NCBI GenBank assembly: GCA_946807835.1
Contig: OX327709.1
Location: 20,957,501 to 21,021,500 of the forward strand
Origin: Ailanthus altissimus
Taxonomy: Eukaryota; Streptophyta; Magnoliopsida; Sapindales; Simaroubaceae
Reading direction: 5' to 3'
Length of the DNA stretch: 64,000 nucleotides
Shown here: one piece after another, positions 34,901 to 44,904 of the stretch
Position numbering within the stretch: the stretch's first letter is position 1
Layout: each line of letters begins with the position of its first letter
Position numbers and translations under genes: made by a program
The notes under the pieces: model-generated
Database searches by the model: none
Told to the model about the DNA's origin: nothing
The model's input: only the letters and a program-made list of their open reading frames with translations

Positions 34901-37900
34901 AATCAGACTAATAAAAGGGTTAAGAGGCTAAGAACAGACAATAGCCTTAAGTTTTGCAATAAAGTTTATTGGGTTTTGTACTAAGTATGAGATTGCAAGA
35001 TATAGAACTGTGAAATCAACACTGCAATAGAATGATCTGGCTGAGAGAATGAATAGAACCCTATTGAAAAGAATTAGATGCATGCATCAATAGAAGACCT
35101 TCATCGACGATAAACTTCAAGTCCCCATAAGAGAAATGGTCTAGCAACCCTCCCAAGTATGACCACTTTAGAATATTTAGTTACCCAGCTTTCATGCATA
35201 TAAAGCAAGGAAAATTGGACCTAAAGCTATAAAGAGGATATTTATAAAGTACCACGAAGATATGAAAGGATACAAAGTATGGTGTAAAGAATTGAAGCCA
35301 TCAAAGAGTATCATAAGCCGTAATGTGATGTTAAATGAGACGATAATGCTGAAAGCTCCCTAAGAAGATAAGAAAGAAGAACTTGTGCCTAAGAAAGATT
35401 CAGCACCCGAATCAACTGAAGTTGAAATGGAGTCTAAGTATAGATCTGATACGCCCCCAGATCGGCACTTCAACAAAGAAATCCTTGATGTTGAGCCAAG
35501 AAAATCGACGAGTTCCTCCAAGTCCACCTAAAATAAGCTAAAAATAGACTAAGGAGAATAATAAACCTGCCAATCAGGTATGCATAAGTAGACTTAATTG
35601 CTTATGCTTTCAATTCTACTTAATCTCTTGAATTTGATGAGCCTAATATGTATAATGAGGCTATGAAAAGTGAGAAGAAATAGATGACAGCAGGCCATAG
35701 AATAAGATATTAATTTTTTTAGGAAGAATAACACATGAGTGTTGGTAGATAGACTGCTAAAGAAACTAGTTGGGTGCAAGTGAATGTATAAGGTTAATGA
35801 GAAGATACCGAGAGTAGAGTTTATAAGATTTAAGGCAAGGCTTATTGCATAGGATTTTACTCAGAGAAAGGGGATAGACTTTCATGAGATTTTCTTTCCA
35901 AGCATACATCCATTAGGATTTTATTAGCTATGTGTACAAACCTTAATTTACATCTAGAGCAGATGGATATAAAGATAACTTTTCTACATGGAGAGCTTGA
36001 AGAAAAGATGACATGTCATAGACGCAAGGGTTTATAGAGCCTGAAAAAAAGAAGCATGCTTATTTGCTGAAGAAGTCATTATATAGGTTAAAATAATCAC
36101 CTAAACAATGGTATAAAAGTATCTATGAGTTTACGATGACTTACGGGTTAATAGAAGCAAGTATGACGAATGTGTGTACTTTAAGAGTTTGAGTAGTGGG
36201 ATGATGTATTTACTTCTATATGTAGATGACATATTGATTGCATGTAGAAATATAGAAGAGATACATAAATTTAAAAAGCAGTTGAGTAGCGAGTTTGAGA
36301 TAAAGATTTGAGAATAATAAATAGGATATTAAGTATGGACATTGTGAGAAAACGAAGAGACATTATTTTCTTATCACAGCAGCGATATATATTCAAGATT
36401 TGAGAAAAGTTTGGTATGTCTAATGCGAAGGCTATCTCCACTCATTTAGCAATGCATTTCAAACTTTCGGCAGCACAATTGCCAAAATTTGAATATGAGA
36501 AATTATATATGAGTAAAGTACTGTATGTGAGCATTATGAGGAGAATTATATATGCAATGGTTTGCATGAGACCAAACATAGCACAGGTGTGGTAAGTAGA
36601 TACATGGTGAATCCGAGTAAGGATTACTGGCTTGCAGTAAAATGAATTTTGAGATATCTCAAGAAAATGTCAGATCACTGATTAATGTATAGAAGAGCTA
36701 AGAACGAGAGTGAAATGGTAAGAGGATACGTCGTCTTAAATTAGGTAGATGATCTAGATAAAAGAAGTCTTTGACGGGTTACATATTTATAGTGTTTGGG
36801 TGTAATATGTGTTAGAGATCGATTCTACAACATGTAGTAGTACTATTTACCACAAAGGTAGAGTATATAGCTGTTGGTAAAACTGTTAGGGAGGCCGTGT
36901 GGTTAAAAGGGATATGCGCAGAGATAATAGCTACTAAAGATGTCAACCCCTGTGTGTATTATGATAACCAAAATGCCATACACCTAAGCAAGCATCAATG
37001 TTTCACGAGAAGTCTAAATACATTGATGCGTGACTTCATTTCATTAGAGAGATTGTTCAAGGTGAGGAGATTAGTCTAATAAAGATTACATCGTCTGAAA
37101 ATTCTGGCAGTATATTGATTAAGCCATTGCACTTAGTTAAGTTCATTCTATTCAAAGACTTAACCAGTCATTACTATGTGAGAGTGATCGAAGATGTGGA
37201 GATGAAAGATCTTGGATACTTCGTGGATGATTTTGAATCAATGAGGGAATTTGTGAGAAAGTTATTTAAAAATCATCGAAATATGATTTTAGGATCAAAG
37301 CCAAGTGTGTGTGGAATGCGAGGAAGCAAAACGGACAAGAAAATAGGCGAGAAGATGGAGCGCTGCTGCCCAGGTCCGGGCAAGGCGCTCATTGGGATAT
37401 GATTTTAAGATCAAGTCAAGTGTGTATGGAATGCAAGGAAGTGAAACAGATGCAAAAGGATGCAAAAAGACGGAGCGCTACTACCCAAGTCTAGACTCCA
37501 CGATGCTCAATCTCAATGCCAGAAAGCTAGCACCGTAACGCTGGTATGGGAACAGGACCCCTTATTTTTGAAGTTAATCCTAAGTGCGTTAGGACTTTCC
37601 AAACTAATTTTTATTTAGTCTAAGATTTTTCTAAGACATCCAAAGCCTATATAAAAGTTTTATATTGACTTGTAAGCATATCACAACACATCACAATAAC
37701 TACAAAGAGAGAAAACTACAAAGATTATAAAAAAGATTAATTGTGTATTATTTGTGATTGCAATTGTAAGTATTTTTTGTGAAATTTGAATTCTTTTTTA
37801 TAGAAGACATATTTCGTGAGTGTTTTATGATTTATTAATAAGGGAAGTAAGATATTAATCCGTCGTAAACGTAAGTAAGTTATCGAATTACGTAAATTCG

Positions 37901-39520
37901 TATATACTTTCTCATATTTATTTTTAATTACTTGTTACAACATAATCTTACTTTAGCTTATTACTTCCGGTGTTTAACAAGTTATTTCCATTTCAACACT
38001 AAATAACAAATTGAAATGAAATGATTATTATCCGTGTAACCTTGGACCTGGAATATGAATACTCTGCATTTCAATTTCAACAGGGCATGGGAATCATGAC
38101 CTTCACTGCTAGTATACCAGAACTAACACCACCTGCCTGCACTGGGCCTCACTGTCCAGGGCCTCAGAATTGGCAGCTGGGCATTCTCTTCGCGGGTCTC
38201 GCGTTACTAGCCATCGGAGCTGGAGGCATTAGACCCTGCAACATTGCTTTTGGAGCTGACCAATTCGACACCAGAACACCAAAGGGAAAAGCACAACTAG
38301 AGAGCTTCTTCAACTGGTGGTACTTCTCATTTACTGTGGCTCTTGCTGTGGCTCTCACTTGTGTTGTCTACATTCAGACAAATGTCAGCTGGTTTGTTGG
38401 CTTTGCCATACCAACTGGCTGCATTTTTCTCTCCATCATCATTTTCTTGATTGGCTACTACTCTTACATCATCAAGGAGCCTCAAGGAAGTGTTTTTATT
38501 GACATTGCGAAAGTGATCACAGCTGCTTGGAGAAAGCGTCAAGTAACACTTGAACCAGGAACTGAAGATTTATTTTACGATCCTCCTTTGACCGAATCAG
38601 AATCCGAGTCACAGACAGCAAAGCTTCCCCACACTAACAGATTCAGGTGCCTTGATAAGGCTGCTGTGATCATCAATGCAAGTGAATTAGACAATGAAGG
38701 AAAGGCCAAGAATGGTTGGAAATTATGCACTTTGCTACAAGTAGAACAACTAAAAATGTTGGTAGCAATGTTCCCAGTTTGGGTATCAGGAATTTTTTGT
38801 TTTGTTGCCATGGACCAGCAAAACACAATTGGGATGCTTCAAGCAATTCAGACAAATAAAAGAATTGGCGATTTCAATTTCCCACCAGGATGGATGGGGC
38901 TAGTAGCAATGCTTTCACTTTCACTTTGGATCTTCCTTTATGAGTGTATTTTTTTACCTTTATCGCGCAAGATGACAGGAAAAAAAAGAAGAATGAATAT
39001 GAGACAAAGGGTTACTATTGGCATTCTGATGGCAATTTTAAGCTTATTGGTATCAGGATTTGTTGAGAGAAAACGCAGGCTTTCGGCCTTGGAACATGGC
39101 ACTTTTGAGTCACCTATGAGTGTTTTAGCACTCATACCACAATTCTCATTTTCGGGTTTGACAGAAGCATTTGCTGCAGTTGCCCTGATGGAATTTTTAA
39201 CAACACAATTGCCCGAGTCAATGAGGACTGTTTCTGGGGCAATCTTCTTTCTCAGTTTATCAATTGCAAGCTACTTTAACTCTGCTCTTGTTAATGTCAT
39301 TTATGGAATAACACGCAAGCATGCCAAAGCACCATGGCTTGGTGGCACTGATCTCAACAAGGTTACTCTTGAGTACTTCTATTTCTTCCTTGCCGGACTT
39401 GAAGTTTTGAATTTAATGTACTTCAATTTCTTTGCTCACCGTTATGTATCAAACAATGCCATTGGTAACAGAGAATCTCAATATGACGAGAGAAAGCAGA
39501 AGATGGAAGAATCTGTCTAG
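31919..39520 (+). CDS. NRT1/PTR family (NPF) proton-coupled transporter, NPF2-like
   Basis: Exons 31919-32024, 32142-32359 and 38084-39520 join in frame to 586 residues, typical for the family (about 580-610). These plasma-membrane or tonoplast proteins have 12 helices and move nitrate, peptides, glucosinolates or hormones with protons. The helix-1 motif is ETFEK at 38-42, the ExxE(K/R) proton-coupling motif. Helix 2-3 sequence (IWSGSTNL, LSDTYLGRF) and the PTR signature region (GAGGIRPCNIAFGADQFD) are intact. The third exon encodes a charged central loop and the remaining helices. Intron 2 is 5724 bp because a decayed Copia lies in it; splice sites remain canonical (CTG|GTAACG and CAACAG|GGC). 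Sequence features resemble the NPF2 subgroup; substrate is not predictable. Confidence 0.9.
32633..33299 (+). repeat. 5' LTR of the intronic Copia
   Basis: 667 bp, TG...CA, with a TATATAA box near 32957-32963. Four near-palindromic GC motifs of the type CAGTGCCGTGGCACTG lie between about 32757 and 32855. It is followed directly by the primer-binding site. Confidence 0.85.
33330..37078 (+). pseudogene. Copia gag-pol remnant
   Basis: The MVTPKYKVEKFN start at 33331 opens gag. A readable part at 33639-33902 includes MLANKLHIKKKLHQLF and DKMIILLSSLPKSYKHF. In the knuckle near 34014 the first two Cys are Tyr (KYYYYKKNGHFIKDC). The protease triplet is N-S-C instead of D-S-G. The integrase zinc region near 34660-34690 reads CEHCVLGKVHKVRF. 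The RT box LLLYVDDILIAC near 36210-36245 is intact, although the surrounding RT is full of stops. The RNase H end (KVEYIAVGKT to ISLERLF) lies near 36855-37065. No part could make a working enzyme. Confidence 0.85.
37252..37998 (+). repeat. 3' LTR of the intronic Copia, with internal duplication
   Basis: About 747 bp. It is longer than the 5' copy because a segment of about 120 bp beginning ATATGATTTTAGGATCAA (near 37281) is followed by a second, diverged copy beginning ATATGATTTTAAGATCAA (near 37398). Each carries the start of the GC-motif region (GGAGCGCT). A CTATATAAA box lies near 37647. Confidence 0.8.
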
Positions 39521-40055
39521 CAGCCTGTATAACTCTGAGATTTCCCATCATCCATTTCCTCTATGGAATTGACATTTCATTAATCCGGAATTTATTGAGA
39601 CCCTATTAGAATTCCAAATTCTGAACCCAATGAGGTCAGAATCTACTCTCAAGAAAGAATTGAATCCTCTTTGATATTTCGAGTTTGTGTGCATGTTTAC
39701 AACGTCTAGTCCCTTCCTGATTTCTCAAATGTTGCATGTACAGTAATGTATGATACTTTGTACTGATTATAAATTCAAGGTGTCATTGGTCTTCAATTGC
39801 TAGATACTTCAGTTCTTCATCTTAATTCCATAATAACAAGGATTAACAACTCAATTCATCTTTATCTCTCCTCCGCCTTTTCTGGAAATTGTACTTCGTT
39901 CTTTATAATTTTGTGAACATGAATGACTGATGCAAAGAATGTGAACTTGAATTGATTCTCACATTTGCAATGTCTCCATTAGGTCAAGATTTATCAATTT
40001 ATCCTAATTAAGAATACTTGACCTTAATTTTTTCGGTTTGATCAACAATTTTGGA
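39521..40055. other. 3' region of the NPF gene
   Basis: Presumed 3' untranslated region and spacer. No coding sequence or repeat was recognised before the retroposon duplication at 40056. Confidence 0.5.
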
Positions 40056-40072
40056 TTCGAACCTCTTTAATT

Positions 40073-40859
40073 TTTTTTTAATGTTAATATTATATCATTA
40101 ATCAACACCAAAGATATTACATCAAAGGATCTTTGATATGACAAAAAGAAGATGATTGAAATAAAGCATTATGTTTGTTCATTACGCCTACCTAAACCTA
40201 AACTCTTACAAAGAAAAGCAACAATCATATCCCATATTGGAGAAGAACAAAAACGACCCTGAAAAAGAGAAAATACAGACATTTTAGAAAGAGAGAAATT
40301 ATTTGATCGTAAATCAATGATTTTATTATAAACACCACGCAAGATGAAATCCTTAAATCACAAAATACCTTCACATAAGATTATATATACTCTACTTAAT
40401 ACACAAAATACCAAATCATCACATTGGAGAAACGACAATAACAGTTGCATTCAATGAGACTTAATGGAGCTGGTAGAGGCACGACCAAAGATTGGTAGAG
40501 ACTGAGGATGCACTAAGAGATAAAATCTCGATTGGGGCGCCAAACACTCAACTGAACGCTGAGAGAACACATCGGTACTTAAGATCCTTAGTCAAAGTCG
40601 AGCTAGCCTAAGGGTGGCCATGGAGGCTCGATAGGGGTGGAGGGGGCGTAGTGGGGCCAAGAAGGATTGGCGGTGGTCGAGGAGACACACTGGATCATGC
40701 ACAACTGACATGAAAACTACAATGAAACAAAAAAAAATGATAAAATAGAAAGAAAGTGGACTATGAAGGCTATGGCGAAAAAAGAAGAGAAAACCACCGG
40801 AGAGGGGGCCAAAAGCCCTCGGGATGGGGAACAGAAGATGTTGGCTTTAGTTGGAAGCA
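40073..40859 (-). mobile_element. Non-coding LINE-like retroposon with target duplications
   Basis: Read on the minus strand, a 787-bp unit starts near 40859 and ends in a poly-A run (T run at 40071-40079 on +). Flanking direct repeats at 40056-40072 and 40860-40876 (TTCGAACCTCTTTAATT against TTTGATCCTCTTTAATT) match at 15 of 17 bases. That is the signature of target-primed reverse transcription. The unit has a GC-richer 5' part (CCGAGGGCTTTTGGCC type) resembling a plant LINE leader, and no ORF. It may be a LINE with its coding part deleted before insertion, or a SINE-like parasite of LINEs. Confidence 0.7.
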
Positions 40860-40876
40860 TTTGATCCTCTTTAATT

Positions 40877-41794
40877 GATTAAGATTCTTAATAAATAAAA
40901 AATTCTCAACCTTAATCATTCTATTTATTAGTTGAAAAAAATTTTGAAGCTCGAGAATTCTCCAACCAATAATTTTTTTGAAATATTCTAACAATTAAAT
41001 TTTTATATAATTTGAAGAAAATATATCAAATAACAATATCTTTCAACCACGAGTGAAGTGTCACATTGAGTTTAAAATGCTAAAAACTTTAAATTAGTAT
41101 CTGAGGTTAAAACTACATGTATACAAGCTACTTTTGAGTATTTTATTCTTATATTTCAATTATAATTCAAAATTCAAAATTCAAACTTATAACTCATTTT
41201 ATCATTTTATTTTTATTAAATTTTATGAAAGTTTCCCCACCTAATTTTCAATATTCTTTGAAATTAATAATTTTTTTTTTAGTTCTAAAATTAACAAAAT
41301 TATTCATAAAAATAGTTTAAATAATTTAGACTACTTATAGAACGTTTATTAAAAAAAATTTCTCTTCAATAAATATAAATGTTTTACCAAAAATATCATT
41401 ATAGAAAATAAAAATAAACATAATTCGTAAATGCTCTATCTAGTCTCTTTCTTCTCTCAAGGCGTAATTAACGGCCCCCACAAACAAGGAAAGTAACTGG
41501 GCCTGCTGAGGCCCGGCCTAAATAATAGCCACGTCACCCAAACCCATTAGTACACGTGTAAACCTGTTAATACCACGCCAAAACAAGTAAAATCCCAACG
41601 GCTATATTCACTTCCCGCCCTTATAAAAATAAATACAATTCATTTACAAAATAAACTAAACCTCCACAAATCCGAAACAGTAATCACAACACAACAAATC
41701 TTGATTCTAAATCCTTCTCCCAAAACCCAATCAAGAAGAACAACAACCAAATAATATCAAGAAGAACAACAACCAAATAATATCAAGAACAACA
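40877..41794 (+). promoter_or_regulatory. Promoter and leader of the MIZ1-like gene
   Basis: The distal half is AT-rich. From about 41480 there are GGGCC/GGCCC motifs (41499-41517) of the kind bound by TCP factors, ACGTCA at 41530, and a perfect ten-base palindrome TACACGTGTA (G-box core) at 41551-41560. A TATAAAAA box is at 41622. The presumed leader (about 41650-41794) is rich in CAA and AAC and contains a 26-bp direct tandem duplication at 41731-41782 just before the ATG. Confidence 0.6.
41731..41782 (+). repeat. 26-bp tandem duplication in the 5' leader
   Basis: Two identical 26-bp units starting TCAAGAAGAACAACAACC, followed by a partial third, end 12 bases before the start codon at 41795. 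The leader is depleted of G and U, which usually favours efficient scanning by ribosomes. Confidence 0.9.
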
Positions 41795-42538
41795 ATGCCT
41801 AAGATCGACGCTCTCCGTCGATTCTTCCTTCCTTGCATTTTCCCAACCGCCGCCACCGCCCAAGCAACCGCCGCCAAGAAACGCCTCAGCACCTCCTTAA
41901 GAGACGACCTCGACGAACCCACCACCAAAATGATGGGTATTAACCAAGAAACCCAGAGCCAAGACCAAGAATCGACCACCTCTCCCGAAGACAGCACGAC
42001 GATGATGATAGAGCCGTCGCGGCCCTCCAAGTCCATGGTCATTGGCACCATCTTCGGCCACCGTCGCGGCCACGTCTGGTTCTGCGTCCAACACGACCGT
42101 CTCTCCACGAAACCCACTCTCCTCCTCGAACTCTCAATGCTGACTCAGCAACTCGTCAAAGAAATGCGCTGTGGCCTCGTTCGGATCGCCCTCGAATGTG
42201 CCCGACCTGAGAGACCCGAATTCGGTTCCTGCCCGCTCCGGTCCGTGCCCATTTGGGTTATGTTCTGTAACGGGCGCAAGGTGGGGTTCGCGGTTCGGAG
42301 GAAAGCGAGCGGCCAGAACCGTCTGATGTTGAAGACGATGCAATCGATGACTGTGGGTGCTGGGGTTATTCCTGCCGGGTTCTGGTCTTCGGGTTCGGAT
42401 GCAGGTGAGGAGATCATGTACATGAGGGCTAACTACGAGCACGTGATTGGGAATGCTGACTCCGAGTCATTTCATTTGATTAATCCAGACGAGTGCCCCG
42501 GTCAAGAATTGAGCGTGTTCTTACTTAGATCGAGGTGA
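41795..42538 (+). CDS. MIZU-KUSSEI 1-like protein (DUF617)
   Basis: Single-exon gene for 247 residues. The N-terminus (MPKIDALRRFFLPCIFP) and a polar low-complexity linker (about 25-78) precede the DUF617/MIZ1 domain at about 79-245. Recognisable blocks are VIGTIFGHRRGHVWFCVQ, LLLELSMLTQQLVKEM, GLVRIALEC, WVMFCNGRKVGFAVRR, YMRANYEHVIG and SFHLINPDECPGQELSVF. In Arabidopsis, MIZ1 acts at the endoplasmic reticulum in root hydrotropism. Related genes are poorly characterised, so hydrotropism should not be assumed here. GC content is markedly higher than its surroundings, as is common in this intronless family. Confidence 0.93.
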   Translation: MPKIDALRRFFLPCIFPTAATAQATAAKKRLSTSLRDDLDEPTTKMMGINQETQSQDQESTTSPEDSTTMMIEPSRPSKSMVIGTIFGHRRGHVWFCVQHDRLSTKPTLLLELSMLTQQLVKEMRCGLVRIALECARPERPEFGSCPLRSVPIWVMFCNGRKVGFAVRRKASGQNRLMLKTMQSMTVGAGVIPAGFWSSGSDAGEEIMYMRANYEHVIGNADSESFHLINPDECPGQELSVFLLRSR

Positions 42539-43922
42539 TTGATTGATTAGAGAGTGGGTCCTTGGTGGTAAATAGAGGGGTTTTATTTATGGGTTTTCTA
42601 CGGTTTGCGGGGAAAAAGAAATTTAGGTTCTTTTTGGGGGATTGAAAACGGTGCGTTTTCTAGCATTTGACTTTGACCTGAGTGATGAATTCTTTATTAA
42701 GTTTTTGGAGTAATCTTGGTAAAGAATTTTCGTGTAATTTTATTGGGAGACTTCTATAGTTGGGCAATTTTGTTGAGATAAGAAATTTGCGGTAGATTTT
42801 TCACTTTTCAGGAGTAGATTTGGTTGACAAGAATGTAATTGACTAGAATGATGAATTTTCTTAGGGATTATTAGCTCAATATACGTATCTACAAGACTTT
42901 GGAAGTTTCTTTGAATATCATATCACAGGTCAACGGAGAAATGGACTCCTTGATATTTCATTCTTTTTACCCTTTTTGCTGCTCTTTCTATGGCTTCTGA
43001 TATCTTTTGATGATTTTTCAAGATATTGAATCATATGTTATGATCATTTTGTGGACTTGAGAAATTTTGACTACCGGATGATTTTGAATCCGTAATCAAT
43101 TTGAAGGAATAAGTTCTTAGAACTAAAGAGTTGCATTCACCAAAGCTGATTTTACTAATCTATATGATGATTATAGCAATTCTCAAATTTTCAATCACAG
43201 ATCACTATGACTTTTCATTTGAAGACAGATATTATGGATTTATTTATCAGCAGTGATGCGCTTGATTTCAGCTTTGCTAAATCTTTATAATATAAGAGCT
43301 TGACAATTAAGCTACCTAAGAAGAAAGCTTACTCTTTTATGGCTCCACGAACGGTCTTTCTACAAAACCATTAGCGGCCACAAACTACTAGAGTTCAGAC
43401 AAACCTTTTGTCATGTCAATGTAACACTGGACCACATCGAACCAAGCAAAAGAGAATCAACAAAGAAGGCATCAATCACTTGTGGCAGCAATCTTGGTGC
43501 ACGGTTGCCAATGACCAATTATACCCCTCTTATATTAGTAGCACGAGGAAACTCGAAGCACCAAAAAGTCGAAAAACTACCCCTTATTCTGTGTGAAGTC
43601 TCATTTTTCAGCAACATGCTTCTTGGGATTTGTTGCAAGTAAAATGCTGCAATAGTATGCAATCAGTGCCTCAGAAAGATATTTTTACTTACAACTGTTT
43701 TGATTTAATAGTTCCTAATGCTTACAAATTTCAATTTTTTATAGTCAGGATGCGAAATTGACAAATAAGAAATATCATCAAATTGCTTTTAACCTCCACC
43801 ACCAGATTCTTCCAATTTTCCGAAAATTTTTATTTCACTTCCGACTATATAACGGCAATTACAGGCTTTTCCCTGCATTCACTTGTGTAGTATTAGTACC
43901 TTGTCTTTCTTATCTCATCAAG
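42539..43922. other. Spacer between MIZ1-like and dynein light chain genes
   Basis: It holds the 3' untranslated region of the MIZ1-like gene and the upstream region of the dynein light chain. Short open frames here show no conserved features. A non-coding first exon of the dynein gene could lie within it but cannot be shown. Confidence 0.45.
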
Positions 43923-44904
43923 ATGCTTGAAGGAAAAGCTGTGGTGCGAGAGACCGACATGCCAGAGGAGCTGCAGAATCATGTGATGGAGTTAGCTTAC
44001 CAGGCTCTCGATATACACGAGGTCTCAGATTGTCAATCCATTGCTCATTACATCAAGCAGGTTTTATTTTACCCCTTAGAATCTTATTACTTACCGGAAT
44101 ATGGTAATATCTATAAATGTTAGTTTGGTTATTAATTTAATAATAAAAGGAATAAAGTAGGTGACTTATGGATCAAAGGTATGCATGTCTAGAGGAAGGC
44201 TAACCAGAAAGATAAGTCATATCTAGCGGAAGGCTAACTAGAAAGTAGTTTCTTAAAAGATCAGCAGAGCACTAAAAGATCCAAAGTTTCACTTTGCTGT
44301 CTAATCACCATGCTTTCACCTTTAACTTATTCTGTAATATCTTGACAAGCATTGTCATGACATCTGCTTTGAATCATATGGCCAATCAATTTGGATGTAA
44401 GAAACTCAAAATAATCATGAATTATCTAATCTTTTTTATCTTGTATAATATATGATGAAGCAATCATGATCCTAGCAAGCTGCCTAAAAATTCTGTTCTT
44501 CTACTCTAAATTTCCCCTGCGAACTTACTCCCGAAGCATGGAAAAAAAGAATTGTTTGTTGGTTTTAAAAAAAAAAGTAAAGAACTTCTTATGAATAACT
44601 TTAGCTTCTGGCACAAAGTTTTTAACTCAAGAACTAAGGTGTTTAAGGAGCTTCGACTCTAAAATTTACAGTCGGAACTGATATGCACCTGACTAAACAG
44701 AAATTCGATGAAGCATACGGGCCTGCATGGCACTGTGTGGTTGGCAAAGACTTTGGATCTTGCATTACGCATTTTTGTGGAAGTTTTATTTTCTTCCGCG
44801 TGGAGATGATGGAGTTTCTCATCTTCAAGGATAGCAAGGACTTCGCTGAAAGCAAAGAAGAAGCCATTGGAGTGCTGCAAAAATCCAAGAAAGGTGATCC
44901 ATAG
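43923..44904 (+). CDS. Dynein light chain, LC8 type (DYNLL-like)
   Basis: Two exons, 43923-44060 and 44701-44904, join in phase 0 (AAG CAG | AAA TTC) to 113 residues. Exon 1 gives MLEGKAVVRETDMPEEL to IAHYIKQ. Exon 2 gives KFDEAYGPAWHCVVGKDFG, CITHFCGSFIFF and FLIFKD, the LC8 fold with its beta-strand dimer edge. Plants lack cytoplasmic dynein heavy chains, so LC8 proteins act as dimerisation hubs for other partners, such as nuclear pore components. A tail of about 25 residues (DSKDFAESKEEAIGVLQKSKKGDP) extends beyond the canonical end. The open frame extends upstream of 43923, but MLEG is the family's normal start. Confidence 0.9.

Larger units (their letters stand above)
32633..37998 (+). 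mobile_element. Decayed full-length Copia retrotransposon in intron 2 of the NPF gene
   Basis: LTRs at 32633-33299 and 37252-37998 both start TGTGAGAAA, and their ends resemble each other (TTCAACA). A primer-binding site TGGTATTAGAGC follows at 33303. The internal 3.95 kb holds gag, protease, integrase, RT and RNase H remnants in Copia order, all broken. No 5-bp target duplication is visible (AGTTA against CTAAA), as expected if the ends have mutated or been rearranged. It lies in the same direction as the gene. Gag is close to that of the 8800-13397 element, so both are one lineage. Confidence 0.87.

Noticed and set aside
32628..38003. 5-bp target duplication for the intronic Copia
   Set aside because: AGTTA on the left and CTAAA on the right do not match. 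I therefore did not claim one.
40053..40063. GGTTCGAATCC (minus strand), a perfect tRNA B-box
   Set aside because: No A-box or cloverleaf at the right distance, and it overlaps the retroposon target duplication.
42134..42442. 102-codon minus-strand ORF antisense to the MIZ1-like gene
   Set aside because: It is explained by the GC-rich codon use of the sense gene. The sense frame carries a full conserved domain.
43758..43922. Upstream extension of the dynein light chain frame
   Set aside because: LC8 proteins start at the MLEG methionine. The upstream frame has no conserved sequence and resembles untranslated leader or intron.
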